Source: Thelephora terrestris (lineage: Eukaryota; Basidiomycota; Agaricomycetes; Thelephorales; Thelephoraceae). From it: a stretch of DNA of 64,000 nt. Position numbers and translations under genes: made by a program. The stretch covers positions 744,001 to 808,000 of the forward strand of contig WIUZ02000014.1 of assembly GCA_015956445.1 (NCBI GenBank), written 5' to 3'. Below, piece by piece: positions 32,268-45,104 of this stretch (position 1 is its first letter; each line of letters starts with the position of its first letter). The notes below the pieces were generated by a model. It made no database searches and was not told where the DNA came from. It saw only the letters and a list, made by a program, of their open reading frames with translations.

Positions 32268-33484
32268 ATGTCCGTCAAGTCTTCGTTCTCGGCTTTAAAC
32301 ATCCCATTGCGTGTCTCTTCACTGTCAACCAAGTCTCGACTTTCTTCTCCTTCCCTCTCCCGATTGACCTTCACTGTGCGGAGCATGACGACCGGTTCCA
32401 GCCACTACGAGAACTTGTTAATCTCCACACCGCACTCTGGCGTGGAACTCATCACGTTGAACCGTCCCAAGGCTCTCAACGCCTTGAACTCGGCCTTGTT
32501 CGTTGAGCTGAACGAAGCATTGAAGAAGGCAGACGAGGACGCGAACGTCGGGGCTATTGTTATTACCGGGTCGGATAGGGCTTTCGCCGGTACGTCGTTT
32601 GTTCGTGCATTTTGCGTTCGGGTGTGTTCAATATTGACGTTGAGGGGCTTAGCTGGTGCCGATATCAAGGAGATGAAGGACAAAGAGTGTACGTCCCCCT
32701 GTACCTTGGCGGACTTTCCTCGGCGAATCTCAAGTTGTGCGTCATTGGACAGACTCTGATGTATACAAGAACAAGTTCTTGGAAAACTGGACCCTCATAA
32801 GCACAATCCGCAAACCCATCATCGCCGCTGTGAGCGGATACGCTGTACGTCATAGGCTCACTCTCCCTGAAGGGCGAGACTAACCTGGGGTTCCGAATTT
32901 AAACAGCTCGGAGGTGGTTGTGAATTGGCATTGATGTGCGATATCATCCTTGCCTCGCCCACCGCCATCTTTGGACAACCAGAGATCAACCTTGGTGTCA
33001 TCCCTGGTGGAGGCGGAACTCAGCGCCTCGCCCGTATCGTCGGCAAATCGAGGGCCATGGAGCTTACTCTTACTGGACGTAACTTTTCTGCGGTCGAGGC
33101 TGAACGGTGGGGCGTCGTCAGTAGAATCGTTGAACCTGTTGAGGGCAAGCAGAAGGTTGTCGACGAAGCGGTCGAGATGGGGAAGCTGATTGCTAGCAAG
33201 GGTCAGATCTCTGTCCAGGCAGGGAAAGAGGCCGTCAATGCCGGTGAGTTGTTGTGCGCAAACTCTACTTTTGACAACTGTTGACTCATTCACCCAAGCG
33301 TATGAATCTACCTTGACTGAGGGGCTGAAGGTTGAGCGAAGGCTTTTCCATGGGCTCTTCGCAACGAAGGATCAGAAAGAAGGTAAATAGTGCAGCCACA
33401 CTCGATCATCTCCCCGTCCTGACGGCCAACGCAGGCATGACGGCATTCGCAGAGAAGAGACAGCCAAACTTCACGCATCAATAA
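32268..33484 (+). CDS. Enoyl-CoA hydratase, mitochondrial (ECHS1-like)
   Basis: Six exons (32268-32589, 32653-32688, 32753-32844, 32907-33243, 33299-33382, 33435-33484) give 306 residues in frame. A Ser/Arg-rich presequence ([14 protein letters not shown]) precedes [14 protein letters not shown], the oxyanion-hole part [27 protein letters not shown], and [19 protein letters not shown], which holds both acidic residues used in catalysis. The end [16 protein letters not shown] is the family C-terminus. It hydrates 2-enoyl-CoA in beta-oxidation and valine breakdown. Confidence 0.93.
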
Positions 33485-33708
33485 GTCTCCGCACGGGCAT
33501 CTACTTGCATGTTGTATCATATCGAACCATATACGATTTCTCATCAGACTTTGAGAGCGGGAAATGATAGGGCGAGCCTCATCGAAAGCGGTAAAGGGGG
33601 AATGAAGTAAATGAAGTTCTGTGGTACAATGGGCGGTTGATACAAAGGTTTGATCCTTCCCAAACGACGTGCTTCCGTTCCGATGCCATCCAAGCAACCT
33701 CCAGGTGT

Positions 33709-34353
33709 TCAGTAGCCAACGCTGATGAGGTAGTCAGCTAAACCCTCGACGATCTTGACGGCTTCAGCCTGCTGGACAGGAGCGACGTATTCGGCGACGA
33801 GAACAGCCTGTTTAGTTTTGACGAGAAGACAGCCGTCGGCCTGGCTTCGCAAACATCCCATTGGCAGTCCGGGAATGTGTGGCACGGGCGCGAATTACAC
33901 GGAATGTGATGGATTACGGGAAGTGATTTGTGAGTTAGCGTCATGAATATGTAAGGGATGAGGTGGGCACCTGACACGTACCTGCTTTTTGCAGTATATG
34001 CTTCTATCGCTTACGCTAAGGGTGAAGAACTTTTGGCCTGCAAGCCGAACACCGCTGCTCTGGGCAGATTCAGGGTTTTTGAACGCGTTGATGACCGCCT
34101 TCTGCTCCTCGGGGCTGAGCTACACCGGAAGATCGCGACGTAGGAAATGTCAGGAGAAGTGCAAGTAGCCCAGTCGGAAGAATATCATACGGTGTACCCT
34201 GCGGTGGTGGCCCAAACCCCTCCGGCTTGACCTAGGATCGCGGCTTTCTTGACTACTCCCGTCCCAACGAGGTTCGTATCGACGTAAGCTGGAGGCAGGA
34301 TCAGGGGGTGTCAAAGGCGGAATAGTCAGCTAGTACTCACCTTGCCAAGACAT
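33709..34353 (-). CDS. Profilin
   Basis: Four exons. The first is only 13 nt of coding (ATG at 34353, MSWQ). Then come AYVDTNLVGTGVVKKAAILG, QAGGVWATTAGYT, LSPEEQKAVINAFKNP, GQKFFTLSVSDRSIYCKKQ and DGCLLVKTKQAVLVAEY to the end ADYLISVGY, about 126 residues as in other fungi. Profilin binds actin monomers, poly-proline and phosphoinositides and promotes formin-driven filament growth. Confidence 0.93.
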
Positions 34354-34898
34354 TATCAGTGTAGGAGTAGAGAGGATATAGTAGAGGATGTGGCAGGGTA
34401 AGTGAGAGGGGTGAAAACTCTAGAAAGATGATCTGTGCCGAAAGATTAGAGCCAAGAACGAGCGCTTATTGGTAGCCGGAGATAGCCGGATAACTTCCGC
34501 CCTCCTGCCTTTTATGGATATGCGTCGCCGGACCGAGAGCAACGCTGGCACAGTGAGACCCTGAAGAACGTAAATCGAGTGCAGGACGTACGTGACCATT
34601 GTGAAATCAACCCATGGCCAAGTCATTGAATGCCTAAGGGCACAGGCTTTAAACGTGTTGTGAAGCTCTGACAATATTCCCAGGCCCAGTCTCCCATCCT
34701 GTCGGATGACCCGTATGCGACCGGCGGAAGCCGAACGAAAAACTCCAATGGATGCATGACGACTCGGGGCAAAGAGGGCCCGGCCCCATCGCACTGGCAC
34801 CACGTGGCCTACAATCGTCATGCGAGCGCTTTTACAAAGATACTAAACTGCGGCCAGAGGCCTATCCTGATCTTCACATCGCCCGTGGTCGAGTTGGA
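34354..34898. other. Divergent intergenic between profilin and HET-C
   Basis: Promoter space. I see no small gene. Confidence 0.35.
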
Positions 34899-37800
34899 AT
34901 GGCGACTAGACAAAACATCACATTGCTCCTGCTGGTGGTGCTGGTGTTTTGCTTGCCTGGTAATGGCGTGTATGCCTTTGGCGCGGGGAACATACCGAGG
35001 TCTGTGGCAGATCCATCTTGTCGACCTGCCTGGATCTCGTTTGACGACTCTTGCAGTTACGGCCTTCTGAAAGGGAAAGCGTTCAGACATGGTGATATCG
35101 TGAGTATGCACGTCTGTCCGTTGAGGGACAACGCTCAGCCTCGCCACAGGAAGAAGTTCTCGGAGACTTGTTCAAACGCCACGGTGTGAAAGTTGGAATG
35201 TTTGGCAGCCTCGTGGGGAAATACAAGTTTTCACCCATGGACATCAAGAGAATCTACTTTGGGTAGGTCTTGCGAGATACTCTCGAGATGCAGGTAGTAA
35301 TGTAATGCAGAAATTGGTTGCGAGATTTCAGCCAGGTTTGTTACATGGGCCATTGGTACATCTGATGGGATCTTACACCATTGTAGGCTATGGACATTGC
35401 CACCCTGAATAAGGCGCCATGGCAGGTGAACTACCTTGTGAATCAAACTGGAAAAAATCTCTAACGAACGTTTGTCAGAGTATCATTACCATTGTCGTGG
35501 TGTTAGGATTCATGGTATTTGCCTCGAGTTTTCGTCTAAAGATCTTGTCTCTCACAACTAGCAGTCGCACGGATATGCCACAGAAGAGTTTGAAGTCACC
35601 CGAGAGAGACTCGGTGTCTACCTCCCAGTGCGCGTCCCACGAGTCTGCTTGTTACATGGTAAATGGCTTAATCATAGAATAGGTCGAACACATCGATAAC
35701 CCAAAAGGATACGGAGAAGGTAAGGACCCTAGAGAAGTCGATCCCGGGCTTCGACCTGTATGTATCGTGATTATGTTTGCAGTCCCCAGGCTACTGACTG
35801 TTGGCTTTTCCCGCAGCCCATAATGGTACGTCTCCCGTTCTTGAGGACCTTCCTGATATGTTATACATCTCACCAGCCAGAGGAGACGGAAATTGACCCC
35901 AAGACCGGAATGAAGAATTACATTGCAAACGGTAGAACTTCCTGACGCATCCCGACGTTTCTGTGTTCCTGAACATTCCGCAGACAGTGGCTCATGGGAT
36001 ACGAGCAGGGCTTACGTCAGGCGGACGCTCGAGAAGTGCATCGAATCGGGAAGACGTTACAGGAGCTCTGATAAACCCCAAAGAGAGGACAAGTATGAAG
36101 CGTTCCGGTTGTTAGGGGCTGCCGTGAGTTCGTTTTTCAGTCGTCCGGCATGTCAAGAGACTCAGATTACGATTGGCTTTTTGCGGAAAGCTCCACACCT
36201 TGGAGGATTTCCCAGCTCACTCAAATTTCTGCGAGTTATGCTTGGTGTCGATGGGTCACACAGAAGTGTTCACTCATGTCGGCGATGACGTGAAGATTAA
36301 AGCACCCGATGGGAGAATGGTCGCCCCGGTGGTAACCGGTTAGTCCCCCCCCCCTCCGAGGACTGTTGGTATCTGAAGGCGTGGAGAGAATAGGTGTATT
36401 CGGCTCGGATGACTTTATGCATTCATTATTCTCAGGTCAGCTTTGTTATTCAAGTCGCCAATCCACGTGTTGAAACCCCTTTCTCAGAGGGAACTGACCG
36501 TATCGTGCGTGGAGCTGCAAATCAGTCCAACTCTTCGCTGAAAAAATTTGACCGCTTGTTAATCGCAGAGCGAGGCAAGTATCGGATCGGAAACTGAACA
36601 GGGGACATCCACTGAAACTGTGGAAATAGTCTTCCGTTACCGACCTGAACCACCATGTGTTGGCTGCCCGTCGAAGAAGGAAAGAAGAAGGAAAGTCTAC
36701 GATCGCCGCGGCGCTGCAGAAGATGTTATCAAAGGCCCCGGGAGATACCGCTGCAACAGTCTCCGGTCACCTCGACGAGATCGAGAAGATTGGAGAGGAC
36801 AATGAGGCCAGTGCTCAGGGGGAGGAAGGGAAGACGAAACCGGAAAATATGACCCCGCAGGAGCTCTATCGCAGGCTTTGGAAGATTCTCAGCTTACGAG
36901 ATAAGAGTGAGCAACCCGCGAACGAAAAAGCTTTTGCCAACTAAACGATACGTGCAGTTGTTAAAACTATTGATAGGACAATCGGTGGGGTGAATGTGGC
37001 TCCCTCTGGTGTAATCGTTGACGGTATCCCTCAGAAAGGGTTCCTGGACTACGCCCGTTGCTGAATATGATTAATGATCAGATCTCAGGTGAGTTTGAAT
37101 AGGCCTCGCAGGGTCGCCATTGATGTATGATGGCAGTTATCGTATTTATCGCTCTCGGTGTGAGCACCATACACTTCTCCCAGAAATCTATCACTGACAC
37201 TGTTCAGCCAATCCTGGGTCCTGTGATGAGACTTGCCACTACGACCCTTCAAGGTGCTTCCCACGAAGTCCTTTCCAACCACGATCAATGCGAGGTTTGT
37301 TTGTATATTTATTCTTAATTGCCTCGTCCGTAGACTGACGGCGGTGGCTTCCCCAAGGTTTTTGATAATCCACATGCTGTGAGCTGTCTTGCTCTTAGAT
37401 GGAGGGGACGCGATTAACGGAGAAGGATTCTAGTCGGATCCAACCCACTCCTTCCTGAGCAAAGATCATTTCGTACGTTGAATTATGTTCGGTTTAAACG
37501 TACGACTAACATGACCACGACAGACGAATATCCTCAATCACCCAGCGGGTAACGTCGCAAAGATTATTGTGGTGTGTGGAGCCTCCACCGTCTCCACGGG
37601 TTCCAATTCAAACGTCTCTATTCAGTCACACACCGTCAGTCTAGTGGTGCACGCTTGGGACGACAAGGACTTGGATGTCACTAAGACCATCGATGAGATT
37701 ACCGAGTGCCTGTGCGTTTTCTGTGGTCCATTTTCTCCAAAATTATTGACTGGGTTACACAGATTCCACCCAGACTTTCACGATGGAAATTCCATGGTGC

Positions 37801-38762
37801 AATCCACAATGCTTGGGTACATGCACGAATGGGTCGAGGATTTCGGTCACAAGAAGAAGTCCGTTCTCAAACGCCTGACGAAGGAGTCTGTCAGGGAAAA
37901 CAAGAATATCCTTCGTAAAGGGGAAACTGGTCCTGCACAGGCTATCATAAACCCATTGGGTTTGCCCACCCTCGAAGACTTGGTACCAAAACGGCCTCCA
38001 CCAAGTGCTGAGTCGAGTGTCGTTGGTACACTCAAAGGAAAACCTGTTTACTTCAGCCCCGAAATGTATGGAAAAAGCGAAGATACCTCACCCGGCACAA
38101 TGGGAATGGGGCCGCCGTCATCTTGCGCTTCACCATACTCACCTTCCAGCCCGGGATCCGAAGCATCGCCTCAAGATCAGCAACGCTACATGTGGAATGC
38201 GGGTCTTTCGCACGGAGGGGAAGGTTTTGTTTCCGAGTTAGCAGAAGATTTTTACAGCGATGGAAGGCCCAGTTCACTGCTCGCGACTTCGAATTTCTAT
38301 AGCCCGCCTTCCGGCTCATCACAACCTACCGAAGATTTCTATAGCGCGAGACCAAACCCACGGCAGCCGGTCACAGAAGGGTACGCCTCGCCGCAATGGG
38401 GACCTTCCAAAGCCGCACAAGACTTCTATAGTCAGGGTCCAACCCTCGCCCATTTCCAGAGTCCAGTCATGGGATCTCCGCAGCAATTTGGCGGCCAAAT
38501 CTCCCAGAATCCGTTCCTTCGACGGATGGGTGCCGCACAGCAACCCCAGTCCCGCGGGATGGACTTCTATGCACAAGGCCCGCAGCAGGTTTTAAAGTCG
38601 CCATATGAACATAGTTCTGCCCATACACCACACATCTCTCCTGAGGCTGCCTCGTTCTATGCATCGCCTCCACCCCCGCATTCGCAACTCGCATCCCACT
38701 TTGAGCGAGAAGACGAAGCTGACCCGCTTGCGGAATTGAGAGCAAGGCTCCGCAAATTTTAG
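34899..38762 (+). CDS. HET-C family protein
   Basis: ATG at 34899 begins a signal peptide (NITLLLLVVLVFCLPGNGVYA) followed by FGAGNIPSYGLLKGKAFRHG. About fourteen exons continue with MDIKRIYFGNWLRDFSQAMD, the segment GYATEEFEVTRERLGVYLP, EHIDNPKGYGE, TGMKNYIAN, RRTLEKCIESGRRY, LHTLEDFPAHSNFCEL, GHTEVFTHVGDDVKI and HSFLSKDHF, all hallmarks of the Het-C domain. I could keep frame across all introns examined, e.g. RTI/ERVPGLRPLLNMIND near 36990-37040, so the gene looks intact. In ascomycetes het-c alleles cause heterokaryon incompatibility; in basidiomycetes the role is unclear. The Gly/Ser/Pro-rich C-terminus carries repeated DFYS-like motifs. Confidence 0.88.
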
Positions 38763-38970
38763 AGAGGAGGTGCGAGAGATAGGGATTCGATAGATTGTGC
38801 CGTCCTGTACTCGCTAAGATCGTCCGTAACAAATGCCAGACGCATAGGCGTGACTTAAGTTGTTGATGTGACACGTACGTGACAGGCACTTGCCCGATCA
38901 CTCAGAAGAACGGGACACCGGCTCACCACTACGGGTCTTCCCCATCCTCTCTTTACTATCAACCACCACG

Positions 38971-41900
38971 ATGTCGGACTACGAGGATGAGTCAATGATG
39001 CAAAACGGGTCCGACGATCAACCCACAAGAATCAGGGACCCATTGGATGAAGAGGACAAGGAAGAGGATGACCAACCACCACACCGTACACGTTACGAGG
39101 ATGATGAAGAAGAAGAGGAGGAGGAAGAAGAGGAAGAGGAAGAGGAAGCTGGGGATAGTAGGGCCAAAAAGAAGGCAAAGGTGCGCGTGTTTTGTAACAG
39201 GTTCAACCTGTTTAGACTAATACATACCATGGCTCAGAGGCGCCACAGAAGGTCTTCTGTCAGCCGTTTCATCGACTTCGAGGCCGAAGTCAGTGATGAT
39301 GAGGAGGAAGAGGATTACGACGATGAGGATGGTCATGGTGCGCTTCTTCGTTTCATTCATTTATATCAAGACCAAGTGCTTCAATTGGTTCGCGTTGTAG
39401 GTGACTTTTTGGCCCCGGAGGCTGGGGATCTCGATTCTGGCGACCTTAACAGGAGAGCTGCCGATTATGCACGCCTGAATAGACGGGAACGTGAATTAGA
39501 TGACCAGGACCTTGCCGCACTCGCAGAAGACTACAGTAGGCGTGCACAGCGGCCCGCAATGAGATATTCCGGCGACCTCAATGACGTTCCCCAACGACTT
39601 CTCATGCCCTCCGTGCACGACGCCAATCTGTGGCAAGTACGCGTAAAGGTATTGATCTTTGTGCTGGTTGTTATTCAGCACAACTAACATGGTAGTAGCC
39701 TGGCAAAGAGCGTGACTTGGTGTTCAGTCTCATGCGCAAGGCTATTGATACGGAGTACTCCGCTCGTCCCCTTCAAATCTTCTCGGCGTTTCAACGGGAT
39801 TCGCTTTCTGGAATGATTTACGTCGAGGCGCGCAGCGCGAAACAAGTTAACGAGGCCTGCCAGGGCCTTGTTGGCATCTACCCCAGTCGTGGCGTCGCTC
39901 TCGTTCCTATCGAGGAAATGGCCAGTCTTCTTCAGATCAAGAAACAGGAGGTCACCGTGACTCCTGGTAGCTGGGTCAGGATCAAGCGTGGCAAGTACCA
40001 GGGAGATCTTGCTCAGGTTCTGGACGTTACGGAGAATGGAGAAGACGTTGGGTTGAAGTTTATTCCTAGGATCGATCTGAATCCCAAGGACGAGCCGTCC
40101 GCTGATGGAAAGAAGCGTAAAAAGCAGGGGACAGCTGGTGTAAACAATGCGCTGCGTCCCCCTCAACGGTTCTTCAACTACGAGGAAGTCGTCAAGGTCT
40201 ATGGTCGAAAGTCAGTTGCAAGGAGGAATCAGATCTATCTCTTCCAAAACGACCAATTCAAGGATGGCTTCATCGAGAAAGATTTCCGCCTTACCGCTAT
40301 TCAACTGGATAACGTCAATCCGACACTCGATGAAATTACTCGTTTTACCCGTGGTCAAGATGGCGCTGAGAGCGATACACCTGTGGATCTTTCGATCATC
40401 GCTGAAGCATCTAGGAAGGCGGCCATCGCCGTCCTTCAACCTGGGGACCACGTCGAGGTATTCGAGGGTGAACAGTCCGGTGTGCAGGGTACAGTGCAGT
40501 CCGTTGAACAGGATATTGTCACAATTACGCCTGTTGGTGTTGATTTCGACGGACAGAAGGTACAGATACCTGCGAGGAGTGTCCGTAAACGCTTCAAGCC
40601 CGGAGACCACGTTAAGGTCATGACGGGAACGAATGCTGACGAAACCGGATTGGTTGTGTCGGTCTCCGACAACATCGTGACGTTCCTCTCGGACATGTCC
40701 CTTCAAGAGGTGCGTGGTACGTTATTGAGAGAGTAGTCGTTTAATCCTCGACGCAGGTCTCCGTGTTCTCCAAAGATCTTCGCGAAGCTGCAGAAGTCGG
40801 ATCCGGGACGAACATCGTCGGAAATTATGAGCTCCATGACCTCGTCCAACTTGAGTAAGTAAGGCCCCCTGCGGATTTCTCCCTCGTTCCTCACACCACA
40901 CCTAGTCCACAAACTGTCGGTGTCATCTACAAGACGGAACGGGACTCGTTCCGAGTCCTGGACCAAAATGGGCAGACTAGGCTTGTCAAGCCTCATCAAA
41001 TATCAATGCGTAGAGACTCAATTCGTGCTGTCGCTAACGATGCCGAAGGGCACGAGTTGCGGATAAACGACAACGTAAAGGAGCTCGATGGCCTGGTACG
41101 CATTTCATTTCTCTTGAGATCATATACGTCCAATAGCCATCCCTCCATAGGGACGAAAAGGGCGCGTCATCCATATACACCAGTCATTCTACGCTTTCTT
41201 GCACAACAGGGACGTCGCGGAAAACAGTGGTGTTTTTGTTACGCGCGCACGTTCGCTAGTATCTCTTGCCCCCAAGGGTAATCTGCTCAAGGCGGGTGAT
41301 CTTTCCAAGATGAACCCAAGCATGATGGGTGGCGGGATGGTTGGCTCTGGTATGATCGGGCGAGGACCGCGAGACAGGTTGATTGGTACCCCCGTTATGG
41401 TCACCAAGGGGCCGAGCAAGGGAGTCGCAGGTGTGATCAAGGATACGAATGGTAACCTCGCCAGGGTCGAGCTTTTGACTGGTAACAAGGTGATATCCAT
41501 TGACAAGTCGAAGCTCAGACGGAGAAAGTACGCGAATTTGTTCCTACTTCTCGCCACGAAATTCACAGTGAATTAATCTTCAATAGACCGGATGGAACTC
41601 TGGAAGACCTTGATCGCAAGCCAACTGGGGGAGACATGCGACCACCTTCCGTCAACCCCAACATGGTCCCGAGAACTCCCTCTTGGAAAACTCCTGGTTG
41701 GCAAGGAGGCATGACGCCAAATATCCAGACTGCGAAAACTCCCGCTTGGCAAGCCTCCTCGAGAACACCAAATCCTTACTTGGATGGTGGCGGAGGAAAG
41801 ACCCCCGCCTGGAATGTTTCTTCTAGAACGCCAAATCCTTATGCGGACGGTGGAAAGACGCCAGCTTGGAACGTTTCCTCGAGAACGCCTAATCCATATG

Positions 41901-42764
41901 CCGGAGGAGGTGGGAGCGGGAGCGGATGGAGTGGCGGGGGTGGGGGCGGGGGTGGTGGTGGTGGCTGGAGTAGTAATAACTGGGGAGGTCAGACACCTGG
42001 AAGGACAAATGACACCTCCAATGACTGGCAGGCAGACACTTGGGTCAGCAACTACTTTTCCTCCCAGTTTGAAGGTTGTGCTCACTCCGCATCAGGGCGC
42101 TCCAACGCCAAGGGAGGCTCCGACCCCTTACGATTCTGCTCCCACTCCCGCGTTTTCCGCGCCAACACCTGGATACGGGCTTGGCCAGCAAACGACAGCG
42201 CCGGTAGGTGTGACCAGGATTCCCAACACCCCTGGTTATTTCAGCGCACAGACGCCGGGGGTCTTTGACTCTCTGGATGATGGTACGGGTTTTGCCTTGT
42301 GGGTCCGCCTCGCTATAAACTCAATTGTTTTCGCCCCAGATTCCCCTGATGAATGGGTTGTCAAACACAAGGATAAGCTGATCGGAAACAAACCAATACT
42401 CAAGGTTCGCGAGTCAAGCGGTTGGGACGATGGGAAAATGGACAAGAAGATGGTCGTGCTGTTGGATGTGACCGTCCCGAGAGATGACATCGAAGCGGAA
42501 GCCAGCGCATCAGCAGCTCTATGGGAAAATGGGATGCAGGTGGGCGATCCAATAGCCATACCTGCCAGGCACTTGCAGCCTGTTCATCCAGAACAACTGG
42601 GTCACACCGTGTTGGTCTTCACGGGTACACTTGCTGGGAAACAGGGTATCGTCAGGAGCATAGAGTCGGACTCCGATTTCGTCGTTCAGATCTTCGAAGA
42701 TCAGGTCCTTGAGGACATTTCGAAGGATTATCTGACGCTTTGTGTACCCGATCAATTCGAATGA
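38971..42764 (+). CDS. SPT5: Transcription elongation factor SPT5
   Basis: ATG at 38971 starts an acidic N-terminus with a long Glu run (39099-39149). The NGN domain follows (GKERDLVFSLMRKAIDTEYS ... GVALVPIEEMASLL), then several KOW motifs (PGSWVRIKRGKYQGDLAQV, PGDHVEVFEGEQSGVQGTV, PGDHVKVMTGTNADETGLV, GTPVMVTKGPSKGVAGVI). Next is a C-terminal repeat region (KTPAWNVSSRTPNPYADGG units), a glycine run, APTP-type motifs, and a last KOW-containing end (GHTVLVFTGTLAGKQGIVRS). With Spt4 it forms DSIF, which clamps RNA polymerase II and recruits processing factors. The CTR is a kinase target in other fungi. Confidence 0.93.
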
Positions 42765-43106
42765 TAGGCAAGTAGATCCGTCCCCCGTAGCCGTAATATC
42801 TTCTGTTCCTTGTATGTTTTGCTTGCTTTCGCAGAGAATTTCGTAGTGCATCCTATCGATTCCCTATTCTGCCCCGGGTTCACGATTCGCGAAGGTGCTC
42901 AAGGATGAGATCATATATTCCGTATAACTCGTAAGCCCCGGGCCAAGTGTGCGAAGGAAGTAATACAGGTAGCAATGAACGGCGTGGTAGCAATGCGACT
43001 GGGCTATGAGGGTGCGTGGCGGGAGTGTCTGTTCGTTATTATATGGATAGGTGATACAAAAAAGGCGGATCAAGCGTGTGGGGGAGCAATTCAACGGAGG
43101 GGCTCC
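42765..43106. other. Convergent intergenic, no gene seen
   Basis: 3' ends of SPT5 and the septin-like GTPase gene. Confidence 0.4.
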
Positions 43107-44568
43107 TTAAGAAGCGATTAACACGCCAAGCCCGATACCAGCGCAAAACGCTCCCATGATTCCCAAGATACCCCAATTGATAGGTTTAGTGTTCCTCGTG
43201 GTTGTGGAACCGTCAGGGGTTTCCATGGGTTCCCCAAAAATGCGGTAGCGCAACGGGGACAAGAGCGACAGGGAGAACATGAAAACCGAGGGTATGTGGA
43301 GGGGATCGAAAGTCGTTGGAGAGTAGTATGCCGCGCAAGTGCTGTTAGAATTGCTCGGGCTGGGAGGTTTAGACGGTGAGGATGGAGGGAGCGTGGACTT
43401 GTTCAAGTCGGATACATCCTTCGACAGCTTATAATCCCACTCTGCTTCCCAATCAGCTTTGTTCCATCTGGCCTTCGTGGGTGAGCGCTGATACCCCTTA
43501 AGAATGGTGGGCGAAGAGGCAGCAACAGACAGGGTCAAGGCATTATGGATGTGGTGAACTTCTCGCCAGCGGAGAAACCTATCGGCAGCTTCCATTCGAA
43601 GGGACGATAGTGTCTCTGGTGAGCGGAAAAGGTGAGATCTCAGAGCGGTCGAATTTGCGGGACGGAAGGAGGAGAGGTGCTGCGATGAGCGTCTAGATGG
43701 AGGGAAGGGAGGGAGTGCAATGACAGGGATGTGAGGAGTCAGTCGCTCGACTAGGGAGGTGTCGAAGTGAGTGGGAGAGGTTGTAGTGAGGATGATTAAA
43801 GCAGTATAGAAGGGGGAGTGTGGGGATGACAAAAGATTGACGAGGTTTGAACAGGGTGGAGTGTTCGGATTAAGAAGTTCATTAACGGGTTTGAATTGTG
43901 CATGTATCAATTCAAGCACAGATTCTACGACGGCGGTTATCTGTGGGACAATCAATATGATGCGGTGCACATGGTAACATTCAGCTCACATCTCCTTGAG
44001 GATCGTAACCTGGAAGCTCCGTAATCTGGACGTTCAGAGCAGGTTCGAATTTCTCTAACCCATTGTGATCCTCGTGGTCTAACCAATCAGTGGAGGCAGT
44101 GAGGACGTTGCCTTCCCACCCGGAAACGTGCACGATGTCATCGTTTGATTCAAGGAGCAAGTTCGCCAACGTTGACTTTCCGATACCTTTACTCCCAAGA
44201 ATCAGCAGCCTCAAATCGCCCAATGTCTCACCATACGGTGAGGGGTGCGGTAGCGCGGTGGGGAGAGTTAACGAAGGGATGACTAGTCGCAGGGCGTAAT
44301 CTTGAGCCGGGTCAGCAGCTTGAACATGGGGTGGGCTGGCTGCAGCAGACGAATAGAAGAAAGATGAACCGATAGACGGTAGAGACGACACTGAACCACC
44401 AGATGGGCTGTCAGGTGGCGAAGGGAGTGCGCTGACGGGTGAAGAGGGCAAGGAGGCTGATCGGGCGTCTGGAGGTGAGTGGATCATCCTGAGCGTGATA
44501 AAGCTACTGCTAGCTGGAAGTTCGTCTTGACCGGTTTCTGAGATTGATTCTGTGAGTTTTGAGCGCAT
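43107..44568 (-). CDS. Septin-like P-loop GTPase with C-terminal membrane anchor
   Basis: Two exons; ATG at 44568 (MRSKLTESISETGQDELPAS) and a GT-AG intron around 43931-43982 joining PQGD to ITAVVESVLE. After a Ser/Pro-rich leader come LRLLILGSKGIGKSTLANLL (Walker A) and ITELPGYDPQG (G3-like, DxPG form altered). The C-terminal half has an odd Pro/Ser insert and ends in a single helix (WGILGIMGAFCAGIGLGVLI) with two residues after it, a tail-anchor layout. It may belong to fungal septin-type G-domain proteins of unknown role. A TTG start further upstream is not needed. Confidence 0.7.
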
Positions 44569-44840
44569 ATGTCGAGTGTGGGAGATTGATGGAGTGAACG
44601 TCAAGGTGGGAGACGTGTGCCAGTGGCCAGATCAGCGACCTTCGACAAGAGGAGGCAGGACGTACGTGGGAAGTTAGATGCACGTTCATCGTCATCAAGT
44701 TACAGGTAAGCCAAAGCTATCAATATCACGCAATCCACGCAAAATCATACGCTCTGCGAATCGATTCTTTACTAATACTAAATCCACCCTTATAACGAGA
44801 AGAGGTTGAAATAGTCTGAGGAGGGAAAACAAAAACAACT

Positions 44841-44927
44841 GCATTAAGAGGGAATCGAACCCCCGGCGGGTCGACGCTGCGCGCCGTTCGGTGGCAACGA
44901 CCCAGGTTACCACTACCCCATTAATGC
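44841..44927 (-). tRNA. tRNA-Gly(GCC) with 17-nt intron
   Basis: The minus strand folds with acceptor GCATTAA/TTAATGC, D stem GGGT/ACCT, anticodon stem GGTCG/CGACC and T arm GGGGG-TTCGATT-CCCTC. The anticodon loop is TTGCCA, then a 17-nt insert, then T, which gives anticodon GCC with U33 and A37; the insert lies one base 3' of the anticodon, the standard nuclear tRNA intron site. Confidence 0.92.
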
Positions 44928-45104
44928 CTTGAGGGTGCTCGAGACTTTTACGCCATCAATTATAAGGGTCGAAATCAAAGGTGATTACTTATGTTGACAC
45001 GTATCTAAGCTACTGATGATTTACACGCAAGAGAACCTGGTAGAACAGCGTGAAAACAATAAATCCACCTGGGCATTGCTTGAACGTACCTGTTATTAGT
45101 GTCC

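Noticed and set aside
36394-36597. Possible break in HET-C near LLIAERGKYRIGN-stop
   Set aside because: A GTATCG donor within the stretch and an acceptor before GAAAGAAGAAGG restore the family frame, so I treat the gene as intact.
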